NCBI GenBank assembly: GCA_016234855.1 | Contig: JACRNO010000001.1 | Coordinates: forward strand, 1-54,200 | Length of the DNA: 54,200 nt | Origin: Deltaproteobacteria bacterium | GTDB taxonomy: Bacteria > Desulfobacterota > GWC2-55-46 | Direction: 5' to 3' | In this document: positions 16,169-24,607 of the stretch, piece by piece | Position numbering within the stretch: the stretch's first letter is position 1 | Layout: every line of letters begins with the position of its first letter | The notes under the pieces: generated by a model | Told to the model about the DNA's origin: nothing | What the model saw: the letters and a program-made list of their open reading frames with translations, nothing else | Database searches by the model: none | Made by a program: the position numbers and the translations under genes

Positions 16169-16795
16169 TTAAATCAGTGGGCCGACGATGTACAGCGAGC
16201 CAATCTCCCATATCGCGGCGATAAAGAGGAGTATTATCGCAAGGAAATATATATCCGCGCCGTCGCGCATGGCCTCGCGCATGGCCTCTTTGCGCGTGGC
16301 GCACCTCTTCCTGCCGGGCCAGACAAGGGTAAGGCCGATGTCCGTGCCAACGGCCGACGTCAGGCAATAAGCGCCGAATTCGAGGATAAAGGTGCCGTAG
16401 AAGGCAACCGCTGCCCCTGACGAATCGACAAGCCCGTATGTCAGCATACCTACGATAAAGCCCCTCCATACCGCCAGGAGATACGGCATGAAAAAGACCA
16501 GACCGGTCGCGGTAGTGGTGAAAAAAGCCCCGACAATGAGATTAAAGGCAAACGTATAGAATATCTGCAACGGTATGCTGCCGCCGAGGAAACCGGTCAG
16601 CGGCTTCAGGTAGCCGACGTCTTTAAGCTCTCCGAGCGCCTGCTCTCTCAATTCAACGGCCGCGGGTATCCCGTTTGCGATAACCCACTGCCCAAAGATA
16701 AAAAATGCCACGTGCGCAAGGGCGAAGAATACTATAAGGTTGCGCCTGCGCCTGACAGCATCTATCGACCTCCTTAACTGACCCGCCACGTCCAT
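16169..16795 (-). CDS. SpoIIM / DUF95 family membrane protein
   Basis: A 208-residue integral membrane protein with about five hydrophobic segments: residues 21-41 (LIVFFALAHVAFFIFGQWVIA), about 77-115, about 125-150 (FYGTFILEFGAYCLTSAVG), and a C-terminal helix ending LYIVGPLI. The pattern of an amphipathic basic N-terminus (RRSIDAVRRRRN), a FNLIVGAFFTTTATG segment and the EFGAYCLTSAVGTDIG motif fits the stage II sporulation protein M superfamily. That superfamily is widespread in non-sporulating bacteria with unknown function. The start is supported by AAGGAG. Family assignment is moderate. Confidence 0.65.
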   Translation of the reverse strand: MDVAGQLRRSIDAVRRRRNLIVFFALAHVAFFIFGQWVIANGIPAAVELREQALGELKDVGYLKPLTGFLGGSIPLQIFYTFAFNLIVGAFFTTTATGLVFFMPYLLAVWRGFIVGMLTYGLVDSSGAAVAFYGTFILEFGAYCLTSAVGTDIGLTLVWPGRKRCATRKEAMREAMRDGADIYFLAIILLFIAAIWEIGSLYIVGPLI

Positions 16796-16915
16796 TAGCC
16801 GTTCTCCTTGCCTGCCGAAAAACCCTCAGGGGTTAAACTATACACCAACCACAGCGATATTACATTCATTTTCTCGACCTTTTACAAGACTAAGCCATAC
16901 CGCACAGTTACGGCA

Positions 16916-17776
16916 TCATAAGAATATTATCAACATGACGCCGGCCAGCATCACCGCGCTGCCGAGGAGGCGGTCTGTGAGGTTAGCCTCCTTGAATATG
17001 AGCCTGCCCATGATGACGCTCCACAGGAGCGAGGTCCTCTTTATGGATATCATATATGCGACCTGCGTAAGGCTTATGGCCATGAAGTGAGTGCTAATCA
17101 TCACGGCGGTGCACAGACCGATGGGCAAAAAGGCCCTGGGCCTTGAGAAAACGAGCATAAACCTGCCGCGCCAGACGAGATATGCGCCCATCACGAGCGC
17201 GAGCATGAAAGGATACGCAAACCCGAAGAAGACCGGGCTCGAATGCTGAACCGCCACCTTGCCGAGCGTGGACGTAAAACCGTAGATGAACGCTACGATC
17301 ATCATGAGGAGCGAGCCCGGCTCCTTGAAGGCCGCCTTTATCGGGGCAAGAAGCCCCCGGCTCGATGCGCTGGCGTTGAGCAGATACGCGCCCGCGGCTA
17401 TAAGGACTATGCCGGCCACGCCGCCGCGGGTCGGCAATTCTCCAAGAAAGACGAAGGCGAAGACGATTATAAAGACCGGGCTCAATGCCATGAAAGGCAC
17501 GGTGAGCGAGAGCGGGGACAAACGTATGGCCTTGACGTAGAGGACGAGTCCGGCTATCTCAAGGGGCAGGAGGATGGCGACAGTCCGCCAGAAGACCCAG
17601 TCAAGCGACGGAACGGGTATAAAGAGGAAACCCAGGGCCAGGAAGGGCAGGGCGTAACCCTCGCGCACCCAGACGATGACCATGTCTTCCGATGAAGCGA
17701 GCGCCTTCTTGCTGAAGACGTCGGCCAGCGAGAGGGCAACGGCGGTGGTAAGGGCCAATGGCAGCCAGTGTATCAA
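16916..17776 (-). CDS. EamA/DMT-family transporter
   Basis: A 286-residue inner-membrane protein with ten predicted helices in two EamA halves. The first half has LSPLSLTVPFMALSPVFIIVFAFVFLGE, the conserved helix-turn before the fourth segment. The second half ends with SLLWSVIMGRLIFKEANLTDRLLGSAVMLAGVMLIIF. The drug/metabolite transporter superfamily exports amino acids, nucleotide-sugars or metabolites; the substrate cannot be deduced. The start is a TTG at 17776 with AAGGG upstream, and no ATG gives a better start. Monocistronic by spacing. Confidence 0.88.
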   Translation of the reverse strand: MIHWLPLALTTAVALSLADVFSKKALASSEDMVIVWVREGYALPFLALGFLFIPVPSLDWVFWRTVAILLPLEIAGLVLYVKAIRLSPLSLTVPFMALSPVFIIVFAFVFLGELPTRGGVAGIVLIAAGAYLLNASASSRGLLAPIKAAFKEPGSLLMMIVAFIYGFTSTLGKVAVQHSSPVFFGFAYPFMLALVMGAYLVWRGRFMLVFSRPRAFLPIGLCTAVMISTHFMAISLTQVAYMISIKRTSLLWSVIMGRLIFKEANLTDRLLGSAVMLAGVMLIIFL

Positions 17777-17833
17777 GGTATACCCTTATGCCGCGCACGG
17801 GCAGGAAGAGATTAGCAGGCTGTCCAGAATTAG

Positions 17834-18006
17834 GGAACCTCTGATTAATTAAGCCGAACTGTCATTTCGAGTGTAGCGAGAAATCTTGTTCTTTAAGCAA
17901 TTCAAGGAATTACAAGATTTCTCGTCGCTTGTGCGCTATCGTTGTGTCTTTGGCGCCAAAAGCGCTCCTCGAAATGACAGACAACAAGAATAAATCAGAG
18001 ATTCCT
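17834..18006. repeat. family A element (copy A3) carrying one 29-bp module C
   Basis: Ends GGGAACCTCTGATTAATT and AATAAATCAGAGATTCC. Inner inverted pair CTGTCATTTCGAG and CTCGAAATGACAG, then GAAATCTTG and CAAGATTTC. The 3' arm is interrupted by module C at 17929-17957 (TTGTGCGCTATCGTT then TGTCTTTGGCGCC), as in copy A2 and unlike A1. It fills the 17777-18067 gap. Confidence 0.85.
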
Positions 18007-18067
18007 TAGAGTTTTTCAGCAACCTGTCAGGGCCTGAAGAAATCTTTGCGGCTGCCGTCAGCTCACC

Positions 18068-18370
18068 TTATTCAGCCACCCATTTAGGAAGTCCGCAATG
18101 CAGGCATCTGCTGGCCAACGGGTTCTGCCACCACCCCTTTACATGATACCGCCCGCCGCACCCCGGACATCTGAACGAGGCAAGCCTCCAGGCAGCGACC
18201 GCATAGGCGACGACCCATGCAACCGCCGCTATTGCTGCCGAGACCGGGGTTATCGACAATATCCGGGACAATACTACGACAAGGCCGACGACCGGCAGGT
18301 AGGTAAGGAGTATGAACCAGAAGATATTGCGCCTCTTCCGAAGGTCAGCCCATTGGGATTCGTAGGTCAT
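18068..18370 (-). CDS. small membrane protein with C-terminal zinc ribbon
   Basis: A 100-residue protein I cannot name. Two hydrophobic helices (about residues 15-37 and 42-62) are followed by a cytoplasmic zinc-ribbon-like tail with FRCPGCGG and RCLHCG, four cysteines in CxxC...CxxC arrangement. It follows an equally small Cys-rich frame (18367-18561) with a 4-base ATGA overlap, which argues that both are translated as a unit. Hypothetical, but very likely a real gene. Confidence 0.7.
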   Translation of the reverse strand: MTYESQWADLRKRRNIFWFILLTYLPVVGLVVVLSRILSITPVSAAIAAVAWVVAYAVAAWRLASFRCPGCGGRYHVKGWWQNPLASRCLHCGLPKWVAE

Positions 18371-18561
18371 CTGGCCGCGCCCTTTTTCTTCGTCCCCGCC
18401 TTGTAGTGACAGGCGTCATATTTGCCGAGAATCCCCCCACCACCCCTTTTCAAAGGGGTGGTGAGCTTCTTGCAATACAGCCCGCCGGTCTTGCAGCAAA
18501 TTTCCTTACACGGGTCTGGAAAGACCGCATGAGGACATCTTATGCAGATAAGCGCTGTCAA
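18367..18561 (-). CDS. small Cys-rich protein, apparently interrupted by a repeat
   Basis: A 64-residue frame starting MTALICIRCPHAVFPDPCKEICC with eight cysteines. The order CxxC...C...CC...C...C suggests a metal-binding or small Fe-S-like domain. Between GLYCKKL and LGKYDACHY the sequence TTPLKRGGGG is encoded by a palindrome (CCACCACCCC TTTT...AAGGGGTGGTG, 18427-18462). Such a C-rich/G-rich palindrome also occurs in non-coding gaps near 20220 and 49670. It reads like an in-frame repeat insertion into an older gene. Overlaps the downstream membrane protein gene by 4 bases. Function unknown. Confidence 0.5.
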   Translation of the reverse strand: MTALICIRCPHAVFPDPCKEICCKTGGLYCKKLTTPLKRGGGGILGKYDACHYKAGTKKKGAAR

Positions 18562-18637
18562 GCCCGCTCCCGTATTACTTTTCCATGTAACCCTTGCACG
18601 GTATGCCGGGACGCACTAACGGCCCGCGTCCGGCGTA

Positions 18638-18826
18638 TCAGCTCTCGTAGGTCTTTTCCGGTTTATAGGTGCTCTCGGCCATCTTGGAGAACATGTCGCC
18701 CCTGATGGTCGTCTGCTCGCCGCAATTCGGACACTTGATTACCGTGCCGTCCGGCATCTCTACGGCCTTCTTCTGAAAATCCTTGTTGCAGACCGGACAC
18801 GTTATGGTGATCTCTATATCCGCCAT
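18638..18826 (-). CDS. small zinc-ribbon protein
   Basis: A 62-residue protein with two CxxC pairs (CPVCNKDFQ and CPNCGEQ) separated by about 22 residues, a zinc ribbon, and a short basic tail. I recognise no specific family; it resembles stand-alone MJ0042-like ribbons. The start has AAAGGGG upstream. It is one of three consecutive small Cys-pair genes (18068-18826) on the same strand, which may form a unit with each other. Confidence 0.7.
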   Translation of the reverse strand: MADIEITITCPVCNKDFQKKAVEMPDGTVIKCPNCGEQTTIRGDMFSKMAESTYKPEKTYES

Positions 18827-18937
18827 GACTATACCCCTTTCCCTTTCTTATTGTTACAAGCCGGCCAAGCGCCGCTCCTGCCGCAAAACGGTATCAATAT
18901 TAATACCATAAAAGCGGCCTTGCGGCAAGACCGGGTC

Positions 18938-19426
18938 TCAGCCCTCTTCAGCGGCGTGAAGTTCAAGGATACGCTTTATTATGTTGGTGGTGGACCTGCC
19001 CTTTACGAGCGCGACCCTCCTTATGCGGCCGCCGTTCTTCCTCACCGCGTCGTAGCCGACGATATCCCGCGCTGCCCAATCCGCGCCCTTGGCAAGGACG
19101 TCCGGCCCTATAGCCGTAATAAGCGCAAGGGGCGTCGGCTCGTCGAATATCACCACATAATCGACGCACTCAAGCGCCGAGAGCACCTCGGCGCGCTCGT
19201 CCTGCGGGACTATCGGTCTCGTCGGCCCCTTTATGGCGCGCACCGAGGCGTCGCTGTTCAGGCCCACGACGAGGCAGTCGCCGTAACCGCGCGCCTTACG
19301 CAGGTACCTGACGTGTCCGGCATGAACGATGTCGAAGCAGCCGTTTGTAAAAACGACCCTCGCCCCGCGAGCGCGTATCTTTTCAAGCGCGGTCTTAAGG
19401 GCGCGCAACCCTTTTATCTTGCTCAT
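18938..19426 (-). CDS. rfaE2: D-glycero-beta-D-manno-heptose 1-phosphate adenylyltransferase
   Basis: Nucleotidyltransferase of 162 residues that makes ADP-heptose for LPS core synthesis. The class signature HxGH is HAGHVRYLRKA after VVFTNGCFDIV. It also has LVVGLNSDASVRAIKG and the C-terminal GRSTTNIIKRI (ISTS-like adenylation motif). It is the stand-alone form of the second domain of HldE; the kinase partner is not in the window. It starts 12 bases after comF, so the two are one transcript. Confidence 0.93.
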   Translation of the reverse strand: MSKIKGLRALKTALEKIRARGARVVFTNGCFDIVHAGHVRYLRKARGYGDCLVVGLNSDASVRAIKGPTRPIVPQDERAEVLSALECVDYVVIFDEPTPLALITAIGPDVLAKGADWAARDIVGYDAVRKNGGRIRRVALVKGRSTTNIIKRILELHAAEEG

Positions 19427-19438
19427 AATGAAAAGTTA

Positions 19439-20146
19439 TCACAATCTAACCGCCCTCGCAAGGGTAAGGACGCTGACCGAGGCGCCCGCGGACTTCAGGA
19501 CAGCCGCGCATTCGCGCACGGTTGAGCCGGTCGTCATCACGTCGTCCACAAGCAGGACGCGCCTGCCTTTGACGTTATCCGGCCTTGCAACGGCAAAGGC
19601 CCCCTTGACGTTTATACGCCTGTCTGCCGCCTTGAGTCCGGTCTGCGACGCGGTCTCGCGCACCCGGGAGAGCAAGGTGTAATCGATTGGGAGCGAGAGC
19701 GTTGACGCAACCTCTTGCGCAAGCAGGAGCGACTGGTTAAAACCCCGCCTGCGCAGGCGCGCAACATGCAGCGGCACCGGCAGAACCAACTGCGGCGCGG
19801 CATCGAACCGCGCCGCCTCCGCGCTCAGGGCGCCGAGTCCGGCGGCCAGGCTCACCCTTGCGTTGAATTTAAAGGCGGAGACGGCGCTGAGCACGGCGCC
19901 TTCATAGAGATACGCGCTCACCGCCTGGACAAACGGCGGCGGCTCCTTGATGCACTGTCCGCAGGCGTGCGCCTGGGCGCTCGCCGAGGCGAACGGAGTT
20001 CCGCAAACCGTGCATACCGGCCCTTTTATGCGCGAGGCCTCGAAGGCCCGCTCGCAAGCCGCGCAAAAGCTCCGGGCAACGACGGCCTTCTCGCACAACG
20101 GGCACACGGGCGGGAAGAAAAGGTCCAGGAATGAACTCAGTATCAT
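19439..20146 (-). CDS. comF: ComF family phosphoribosyltransferase-like protein
   Basis: A 235-residue protein with the ComF layout. The N-terminal zinc region has CPLC...CAAC and CTVCGTPF...CGQC (residues about 15-65). A phosphoribosyltransferase fold follows with the PRPP loop VLLVDDVMTTGSTV (about residues 198-211). GFNQSLLLAQEVA is the other family hallmark. ComF homologues support DNA uptake and transformation in several bacteria, but no other competence gene is visible here. No Shine-Dalgarno at 20146. Confidence 0.92.
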   Translation of the reverse strand: MILSSFLDLFFPPVCPLCEKAVVARSFCAACERAFEASRIKGPVCTVCGTPFASASAQAHACGQCIKEPPPFVQAVSAYLYEGAVLSAVSAFKFNARVSLAAGLGALSAEAARFDAAPQLVLPVPLHVARLRRRGFNQSLLLAQEVASTLSLPIDYTLLSRVRETASQTGLKAADRRINVKGAFAVARPDNVKGRRVLLVDDVMTTGSTVRECAAVLKSAGASVSVLTLARAVRL

Positions 20147-20169
20147 GGCGCTATATCCGGGTTACCCGG

Positions 20170-20375
20170 CAGGGTCTTCGTAGCGCAGGCCTGAAGGCCT
20201 GCATGTAATCAGGGCAAATCCCCCCCAACCCCCATTGTGCGCTCGTGTGCGCTTGTGCGCTAACGTAATGCTTTTAGCGCCTAACGTTATGTCTTCGGCG
20301 CAACGTTGTGTCGTGTGCGCTGACGTTATGTCTTTAGCGCCTTTAGCGCCTTTTTCAAAGGGGGGGAGTCTGAGC
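20170..20375. repeat. composite repeat block with expanded module C
   Basis: Contains an inverted repeat GCAGGCCTGAAGGCCTGC (20178 region), then AGGGCAAATCCCCCCC. A run of module C fragments follows (20236-20350: TGTGCGCTAACGTAATG, TTTTAGCGCCTAACGTTATG, TCGTGTGCGCTGACGTTATG, TCTTTAGCGCCTTTAGCGCC). It closes with TTTTTCAAAGGGGGGG. Module C therefore sits inside a C-rich/G-rich palindrome. No gene in the 20147-20427 gap. Confidence 0.7.
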
Positions 20376-20427
20376 CCTGAGCTACGGCCGGTCGGGTCTT
20401 TGTAGCCAAAGGCGCGCAAAGGCCGGT

Positions 20428-21711
20428 TCATCCCCCGGCATCCGGCGTCCCCATCGCCTGCGCGCCCCCGGCCGCAGGCAAGGTCAGGTGGAAGGTGCAG
20501 CCGCGCGGCGGGTCGTTCTCCACGCTCAACTCGCCGTTGTGTTCCCTTGCTATGGCGTAACTTACGGACAACCCCAACCCCGTGCCCTTACCCGGCTCCT
20601 TGGTGGTAAAGAAGGGCTCGAATATCCTGCCAAGCGTCTCATCGGGTATGCCGCCGCCCGTATCCTGAAAACTCATCATGGCGCAGCGCCGGCCGCCGCA
20701 CATGGCCTCTTTTGTGGTTATCCTGAACCTGCCGCCGCCATACATCGCGTCCCTTGCGTTAGCGGCTATGTTTATGATTACCTGTTCGAGCCTGTCAACG
20801 GAGCCGATGACCGGCGGCACAGGCGAGAGTTCGAGGACGATCTCTATGGAGCGGCTGGTGAGGAGTTCCCGCACGATAAGGAGCGCCTCTTTTACGACGA
20901 AGTTCAGGTCGACCGGCCCCTGCTTGACGCATTCGCCGCGGGCGAAGACCCTCAGGTGCTTTATGACCGTCTCCATCTTGGCCGATGCGTCTACGACGAG
21001 CTTGAGCTTTTCATACTCCGGCGCATCATCTTCTTTACCGCGCAGGAGATGCTGCGAGAGGCCCTTTATGACCGTAAGCGGCTGGTTCAGCTCGTGGGCA
21101 AGGGCCGCTGAAAGCTCGCCAAGCGCCGTGAGCTTGCTGGTATGCACAAGTTGGTCCTGCGCCTCCTGAAGCCTGCCGCAGGTCAAGGCCAGTTCGGACT
21201 CGCTCGCGTCCAACTCCCGCAGGAGCTGAAAGACGCCGCTCCTGAATTCCTCGAGATACTCCACCCGCGCCGCAAGCTCGCCTTTCGCCGCCTTGAGTTC
21301 CCCAACGAGCCTTGTCTGCTCGCTCAGGTCATAGACGGTCAGGACATAGGCCGCAAAGACGCCCCTGTCGTCATAGACGGAGGCCGCCGATATCGCCGCC
21401 TCCATGCCGCTGCCGCCGGTCTTCCGTATCCGCAATACCAGACGGTCCAGGCGGCCGTTCATCAACAGTCTGTCAACCGCCGATTCGCCATGGCCATACC
21501 AATCGCACAGGGAATCGAAGTGCCTATCGATAAAATCCCCGGCAGGAGCCTCCATGAGCCTGACAAAGGCATCGTTGACAAACGCGATATGCCCGTCTAT
21601 ATCAAGCACGACGACAGGCGCGGCCATCGAGCGCAATACGGGATACGCAAGCTCGGATGTCTGCCTGCGAACGTCCGCTATCTGCGCGGCAAGGAGGTTT
21701 CTTTCAAACAT
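20428..21711 (-). CDS. cytoplasmic PAS sensor histidine kinase
   Basis: A soluble sensor kinase of 427 residues with no membrane segment. A PAS domain spans about residues 24-135 ([21 protein letters not shown]), then a coiled coil. HisKA carries the phospho-acceptor H206 in [15 protein letters not shown], and HATPase_c shows N-box [25 protein letters not shown] and [12 protein letters not shown]. The start at 21711 has GGGTGA upstream; 21726 is an alternative. It follows a HAMP-PAS membrane gene that lacks a kinase domain, so the two may form one split sensor. A GC-rich hairpin at 21740-21761 lies between them. No cognate regulator is adjacent. Confidence 0.88.
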   Translation of the reverse strand: MFERNLLAAQIADVRRQTSELAYPVLRSMAAPVVVLDIDGHIAFVNDAFVRLMEAPAGDFIDRHFDSLCDWYGHGESAVDRLLMNGRLDRLVLRIRKTGGSGMEAAISAASVYDDRGVFAAYVLTVYDLSEQTRLVGELKAAKGELAARVEYLEEFRSGVFQLLRELDASESELALTCGRLQEAQDQLVHTSKLTALGELSAALAHELNQPLTVIKGLSQHLLRGKEDDAPEYEKLKLVVDASAKMETVIKHLRVFARGECVKQGPVDLNFVVKEALLIVRELLTSRSIEIVLELSPVPPVIGSVDRLEQVIINIAANARDAMYGGGRFRITTKEAMCGGRRCAMMSFQDTGGGIPDETLGRIFEPFFTTKEPGKGTGLGLSVSYAIAREHNGELSVENDPPRGCTFHLTLPAAGGAQAMGTPDAGG

Positions 21712-21739
21712 CTTACCGTCACCCATTGAACTGGAACAG

Positions 21740-21761
21740 CCGGCCGGGGCGCCGGCCGGCT
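21740..21761. other. GC-rich perfect hairpin between two sensor genes
   Basis: CCGGCCGG (21740 region) and its exact complement surround a GGCG loop. It lies right at the stop of the HAMP-PAS gene and 29 bases before the kinase start. There is no T-tract on either strand, so it is not a standard terminator. It could modulate translation or mRNA decay between the two genes. Confidence 0.5.
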
Positions 21762-22664
21762 TCAAACCGCTCCGTTTCCGTTAGCGGATGTTCGGCCGTG
21801 ATCCGCCCTGTCTTTATCCGCCCCATTGGCCTGCTTGAGTTTTACGAACCGGTCTCTTATCTCCTGCATCTTGAACTCGCGGCGCACGGCCAGGAGCGCG
21901 AACTCCTCAAGGTCCTTCACCGTACGCTTGAGTTTTTCAGACGTCTCCTCGGCCTGCGACTTCGCGGCTAACAGTTCCTCAAGCATCCTACATCGCTCCT
22001 GGGTGTCCCTGCCTACGCAGCGGACGGCGGCAACGCTGCCTTGCCTCCATATCGGCGCGCAGGTGAACTCGAATAAATCGGTGCGTCCGTCTTTCAGGAC
22101 GAGCGGAAGTTCCAGCCTCTTTACAGGCTCGCCTTGCAAAATCCGCTTCATGGCGTCTTCAAAATGATAACCCGCCCCCTGTTGAATAAGACTCGTAAAA
22201 GGCGTACTTACGAGCTCGGTGGGCGTGTAACCGGTGGCAACGCAAGCGGCGTCATTCATGTGCTTTATAAAACCTTTCTCGTCCGTCTCAACGACCGGGT
22301 CCGGCATCGCCATCAGCAGGTTGCGGCAATGGTGCGTCTCTTCCGTAGCCGTGTTGGTGAATTTATTGATGGCCTGCGCAAGCGCGCCGAACTCGTCGCG
22401 CCGCAGCAGGTTCACGTCTATGCGCGCCCTATGATTACCGGCCGAGAGTTCCCTTACGGCCCCGTCTATCGTTGCGATGGGCGCAAGCACCCTGCCGTAT
22501 ATGAAAAGAGAGTAGCTAACGACAAGGGCCAGCGCCGCCAACCCGAGAATGAACTCAAGACGCGCGTGCGAGCCATCGGAGGCGAACAACCCTATGAGCA
22601 AGGCGGCCGCGATTGAGATTGTAGTTAAGCAGAAAAATGCAACTGTGGCGCTACGGATGGTCAT
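21762..22664 (-). CDS. HAMP-PAS membrane sensor protein without kinase domain
   Basis: A 300-residue inner-membrane protein. Two transmembrane helices (about residues 5-25 and 36-56) have almost no periplasmic loop. A HAMP domain follows (YGRVLAPIATIDGAVRELSAGNHRARID...RRDEFGALAQAIN), then a PAS domain (MPDPVVETDEKGFIKHMNDAACVATGY) and a C-terminal coiled coil. No HisKA, GGDEF or methyl-accepting domain is present, so output must go through a partner, most simply the kinase immediately downstream. The ATG at 22664 is used; an in-frame TTG five codons earlier is possible. Confidence 0.8.
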   Translation of the reverse strand: MTIRSATVAFFCLTTISIAAALLIGLFASDGSHARLEFILGLAALALVVSYSLFIYGRVLAPIATIDGAVRELSAGNHRARIDVNLLRRDEFGALAQAINKFTNTATEETHHCRNLLMAMPDPVVETDEKGFIKHMNDAACVATGYTPTELVSTPFTSLIQQGAGYHFEDAMKRILQGEPVKRLELPLVLKDGRTDLFEFTCAPIWRQGSVAAVRCVGRDTQERCRMLEELLAAKSQAEETSEKLKRTVKDLEEFALLAVRREFKMQEIRDRFVKLKQANGADKDRADHGRTSANGNGAV

Positions 22665-22856
22665 AGGCCTCGCGGACAATCTATGGTGTTATGGTCGTTT
22701 GATGAATTTCTTGTTGAGGCTGGAAGGACAGTATAAGCCTGCGGCGTCTTATGCCGGGCTTTTTACCTTATTAGTATATCAGATTCCCTTGAAAATAAAA
22801 GGCCTGCGGCCGGCCGGGCTAATTCCGTAAAACCGTCAGTCTGCAAATCGAGCAGG

Positions 22857-24413
22857 TCAACCGTTGCTTAAAGAGGTCAACCATGCATCGCAGAAGTTGT
22901 CGTAAGAGATTGAAAGCGCGTTGTTGAGTGCCTCGTCCATGCCCTTGCCGTCGCGGAGGTTCTCGAGCACGCTGCGCGCCGAAAAGACGCCGAACTCGCG
23001 CGTCATATACCTGGTGGACGACAGGCTCAACAGATAAGCCCATGCCGCCTTATCGGCGCTAAGACCCATAAACGAGCCTTCAAGACGGCGCAAGACGTTA
23101 GACCCGCCTTTCTTGTCCCTGGCCGCGATGGCAAATTGTTTAAGCGCCTCCTTCTCAGCGCTGTCGTCTTTGCCTTCCTCAATCTGCGCGAGCCCCTCGT
23201 TAAGCCAGACCGGCGCGCGGGCGCCGGAGAGCCTGTGAACGACCGCGTGCGTATATTCATGGAACAAGACCTTTTCCAGAAGCTCGCTCCTGTCCGTCAC
23301 GCCCCCGGCCGGCACCTTTATCCTGCCGTCGTACAGGGCGCCGGCCCAGGAAGGCGAGCCGGTCACGTCATGGAAGTTCTCCCTCATATAGAGTACGGCC
23401 TCGATACGGTCCTCCGGGTAAAAATTCAGGTCGGAGCCCACCTTGTGATAGGCCTCCTCGAGCAGAAGGCCTATGACGTGCCCGGTCACCGCGTTCTCGC
23501 CGCCCTCGTATCTTACGATAAAGTTTGCGCCGTCGGCGCTGCCCATGCCGTTATCGGCCGTCGTCTCGGCCTTCAGCCCGGCTATGAAGTCCCGCAGCTT
23601 AACGTCGTCCGGCTGGAGCGCGGCAAGCAACTCATAATACTTGAGGGCCTCGTCCTTGCGGTTTTCATCAAGGGCCGCGCCCGCAAGCTGATAATAGACC
23701 CATGCGAGCGTCTGCCGCGCCGCCGGGTCGCCTTCCACCTGCTCAAGCGTATGGGCGGCCCCGGCCATATCGTTGAGCTTTATCTGTTCCTGGGCGAGGT
23801 TCCTCGCGATGATGACGTTGTCGGATATCTTCCATGCCTCTTTCAGATAGTCCCTGGCCTCGGTGTGTCTGCCCTTGTTCGACAGTTGCGTCGCGGCGTT
23901 ATTAAGCACGGTGGCCAGCGCCTCGGCCGCCCGCGCCGATCCCGGGTGCAGGCGCATGAGATCGCGCAGCTGTCTCTCGGCGCGGCCGTACTCCCCGGCG
24001 TTTGCCGCGTCCGTCGCCTGAACGATCTCCGCGTCCAGGGGGTCGCCGGTCTCCGATTTAACGGCTATCTTTATCTCCTGCGCCTGTCCTATGACGTCCG
24101 ACGGCTCCCGCGGACCGGGCACAGGCTCGCTTGTTGCCTGGCCTTGCCCCTGCCTCTCTCTCGCCTGTTTGGTGTAATATACAAAAACGGTTGCGCTGAT
24201 GATCAATATCGCCACGAGCAGGTAAATGACCGAGCCGCCGCGTTCGCCGCCGTAAACGGCACGGCGGATATGGCGCGGGCTTACGGGACCTGAAGCGGCT
24301 TGCGCCCCGGCAAGCGGCCGCCTGGCATGAGACCGTCCGGGAATATTCCGTCCCAATAGAACGGCCGCCCCGAACCTGATTAGGGCTTTCGCGCCATTAA
24401 ATAATCCTGTCAT
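22857..24413 (-). CDS. TPR and peptidase MA-like (gluzincin) membrane protein
   Basis: A 518-residue protein. A basic N-terminal region precedes one transmembrane helix (residues 62-80). Tetratricopeptide-like helices span about 130-285, and a C-terminal zinc-peptidase domain follows. The metal motif is HEYTH (H385, E386, H389) with the downstream glutamate in WLNEGLAQ (E406), the gluzincin pattern of the peptidase MA family. Most of the protein is predicted to lie outside the cytoplasm. The substrate is unknown. The start has AGGAAA upstream. It lies in a co-directional run with GAF, RodZ-like and PilF-like genes. Confidence 0.82.
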   Translation of the reverse strand: MTGLFNGAKALIRFGAAVLLGRNIPGRSHARRPLAGAQAASGPVSPRHIRRAVYGGERGGSVIYLLVAILIISATVFVYYTKQARERQGQGQATSEPVPGPREPSDVIGQAQEIKIAVKSETGDPLDAEIVQATDAANAGEYGRAERQLRDLMRLHPGSARAAEALATVLNNAATQLSNKGRHTEARDYLKEAWKISDNVIIARNLAQEQIKLNDMAGAAHTLEQVEGDPAARQTLAWVYYQLAGAALDENRKDEALKYYELLAALQPDDVKLRDFIAGLKAETTADNGMGSADGANFIVRYEGGENAVTGHVIGLLLEEAYHKVGSDLNFYPEDRIEAVLYMRENFHDVTGSPSWAGALYDGRIKVPAGGVTDRSELLEKVLFHEYTHAVVHRLSGARAPVWLNEGLAQIEEGKDDSAEKEALKQFAIAARDKKGGSNVLRRLEGSFMGLSADKAAWAYLLSLSSTRYMTREFGVFSARSVLENLRDGKGMDEALNNALSISYDNFCDAWLTSLSNG

Positions 24414-24607
24414 GGTTTCCTGTAATTTTTAAATACGGGCGGTAAGGGACGGCAGAGACATCAGGGCCATACGCCGGTCGCATCCGCATCCCGTCTTATT
24501 GATAACGACTGTGGGGACCGGCAAGAGACGGCCTTCGCATACATCATCCGGAACGTGGTGTCATCTTTACGCCCCGGCCGCGGCAGGCGCGGCCGGATAA
24601 GGGACGG

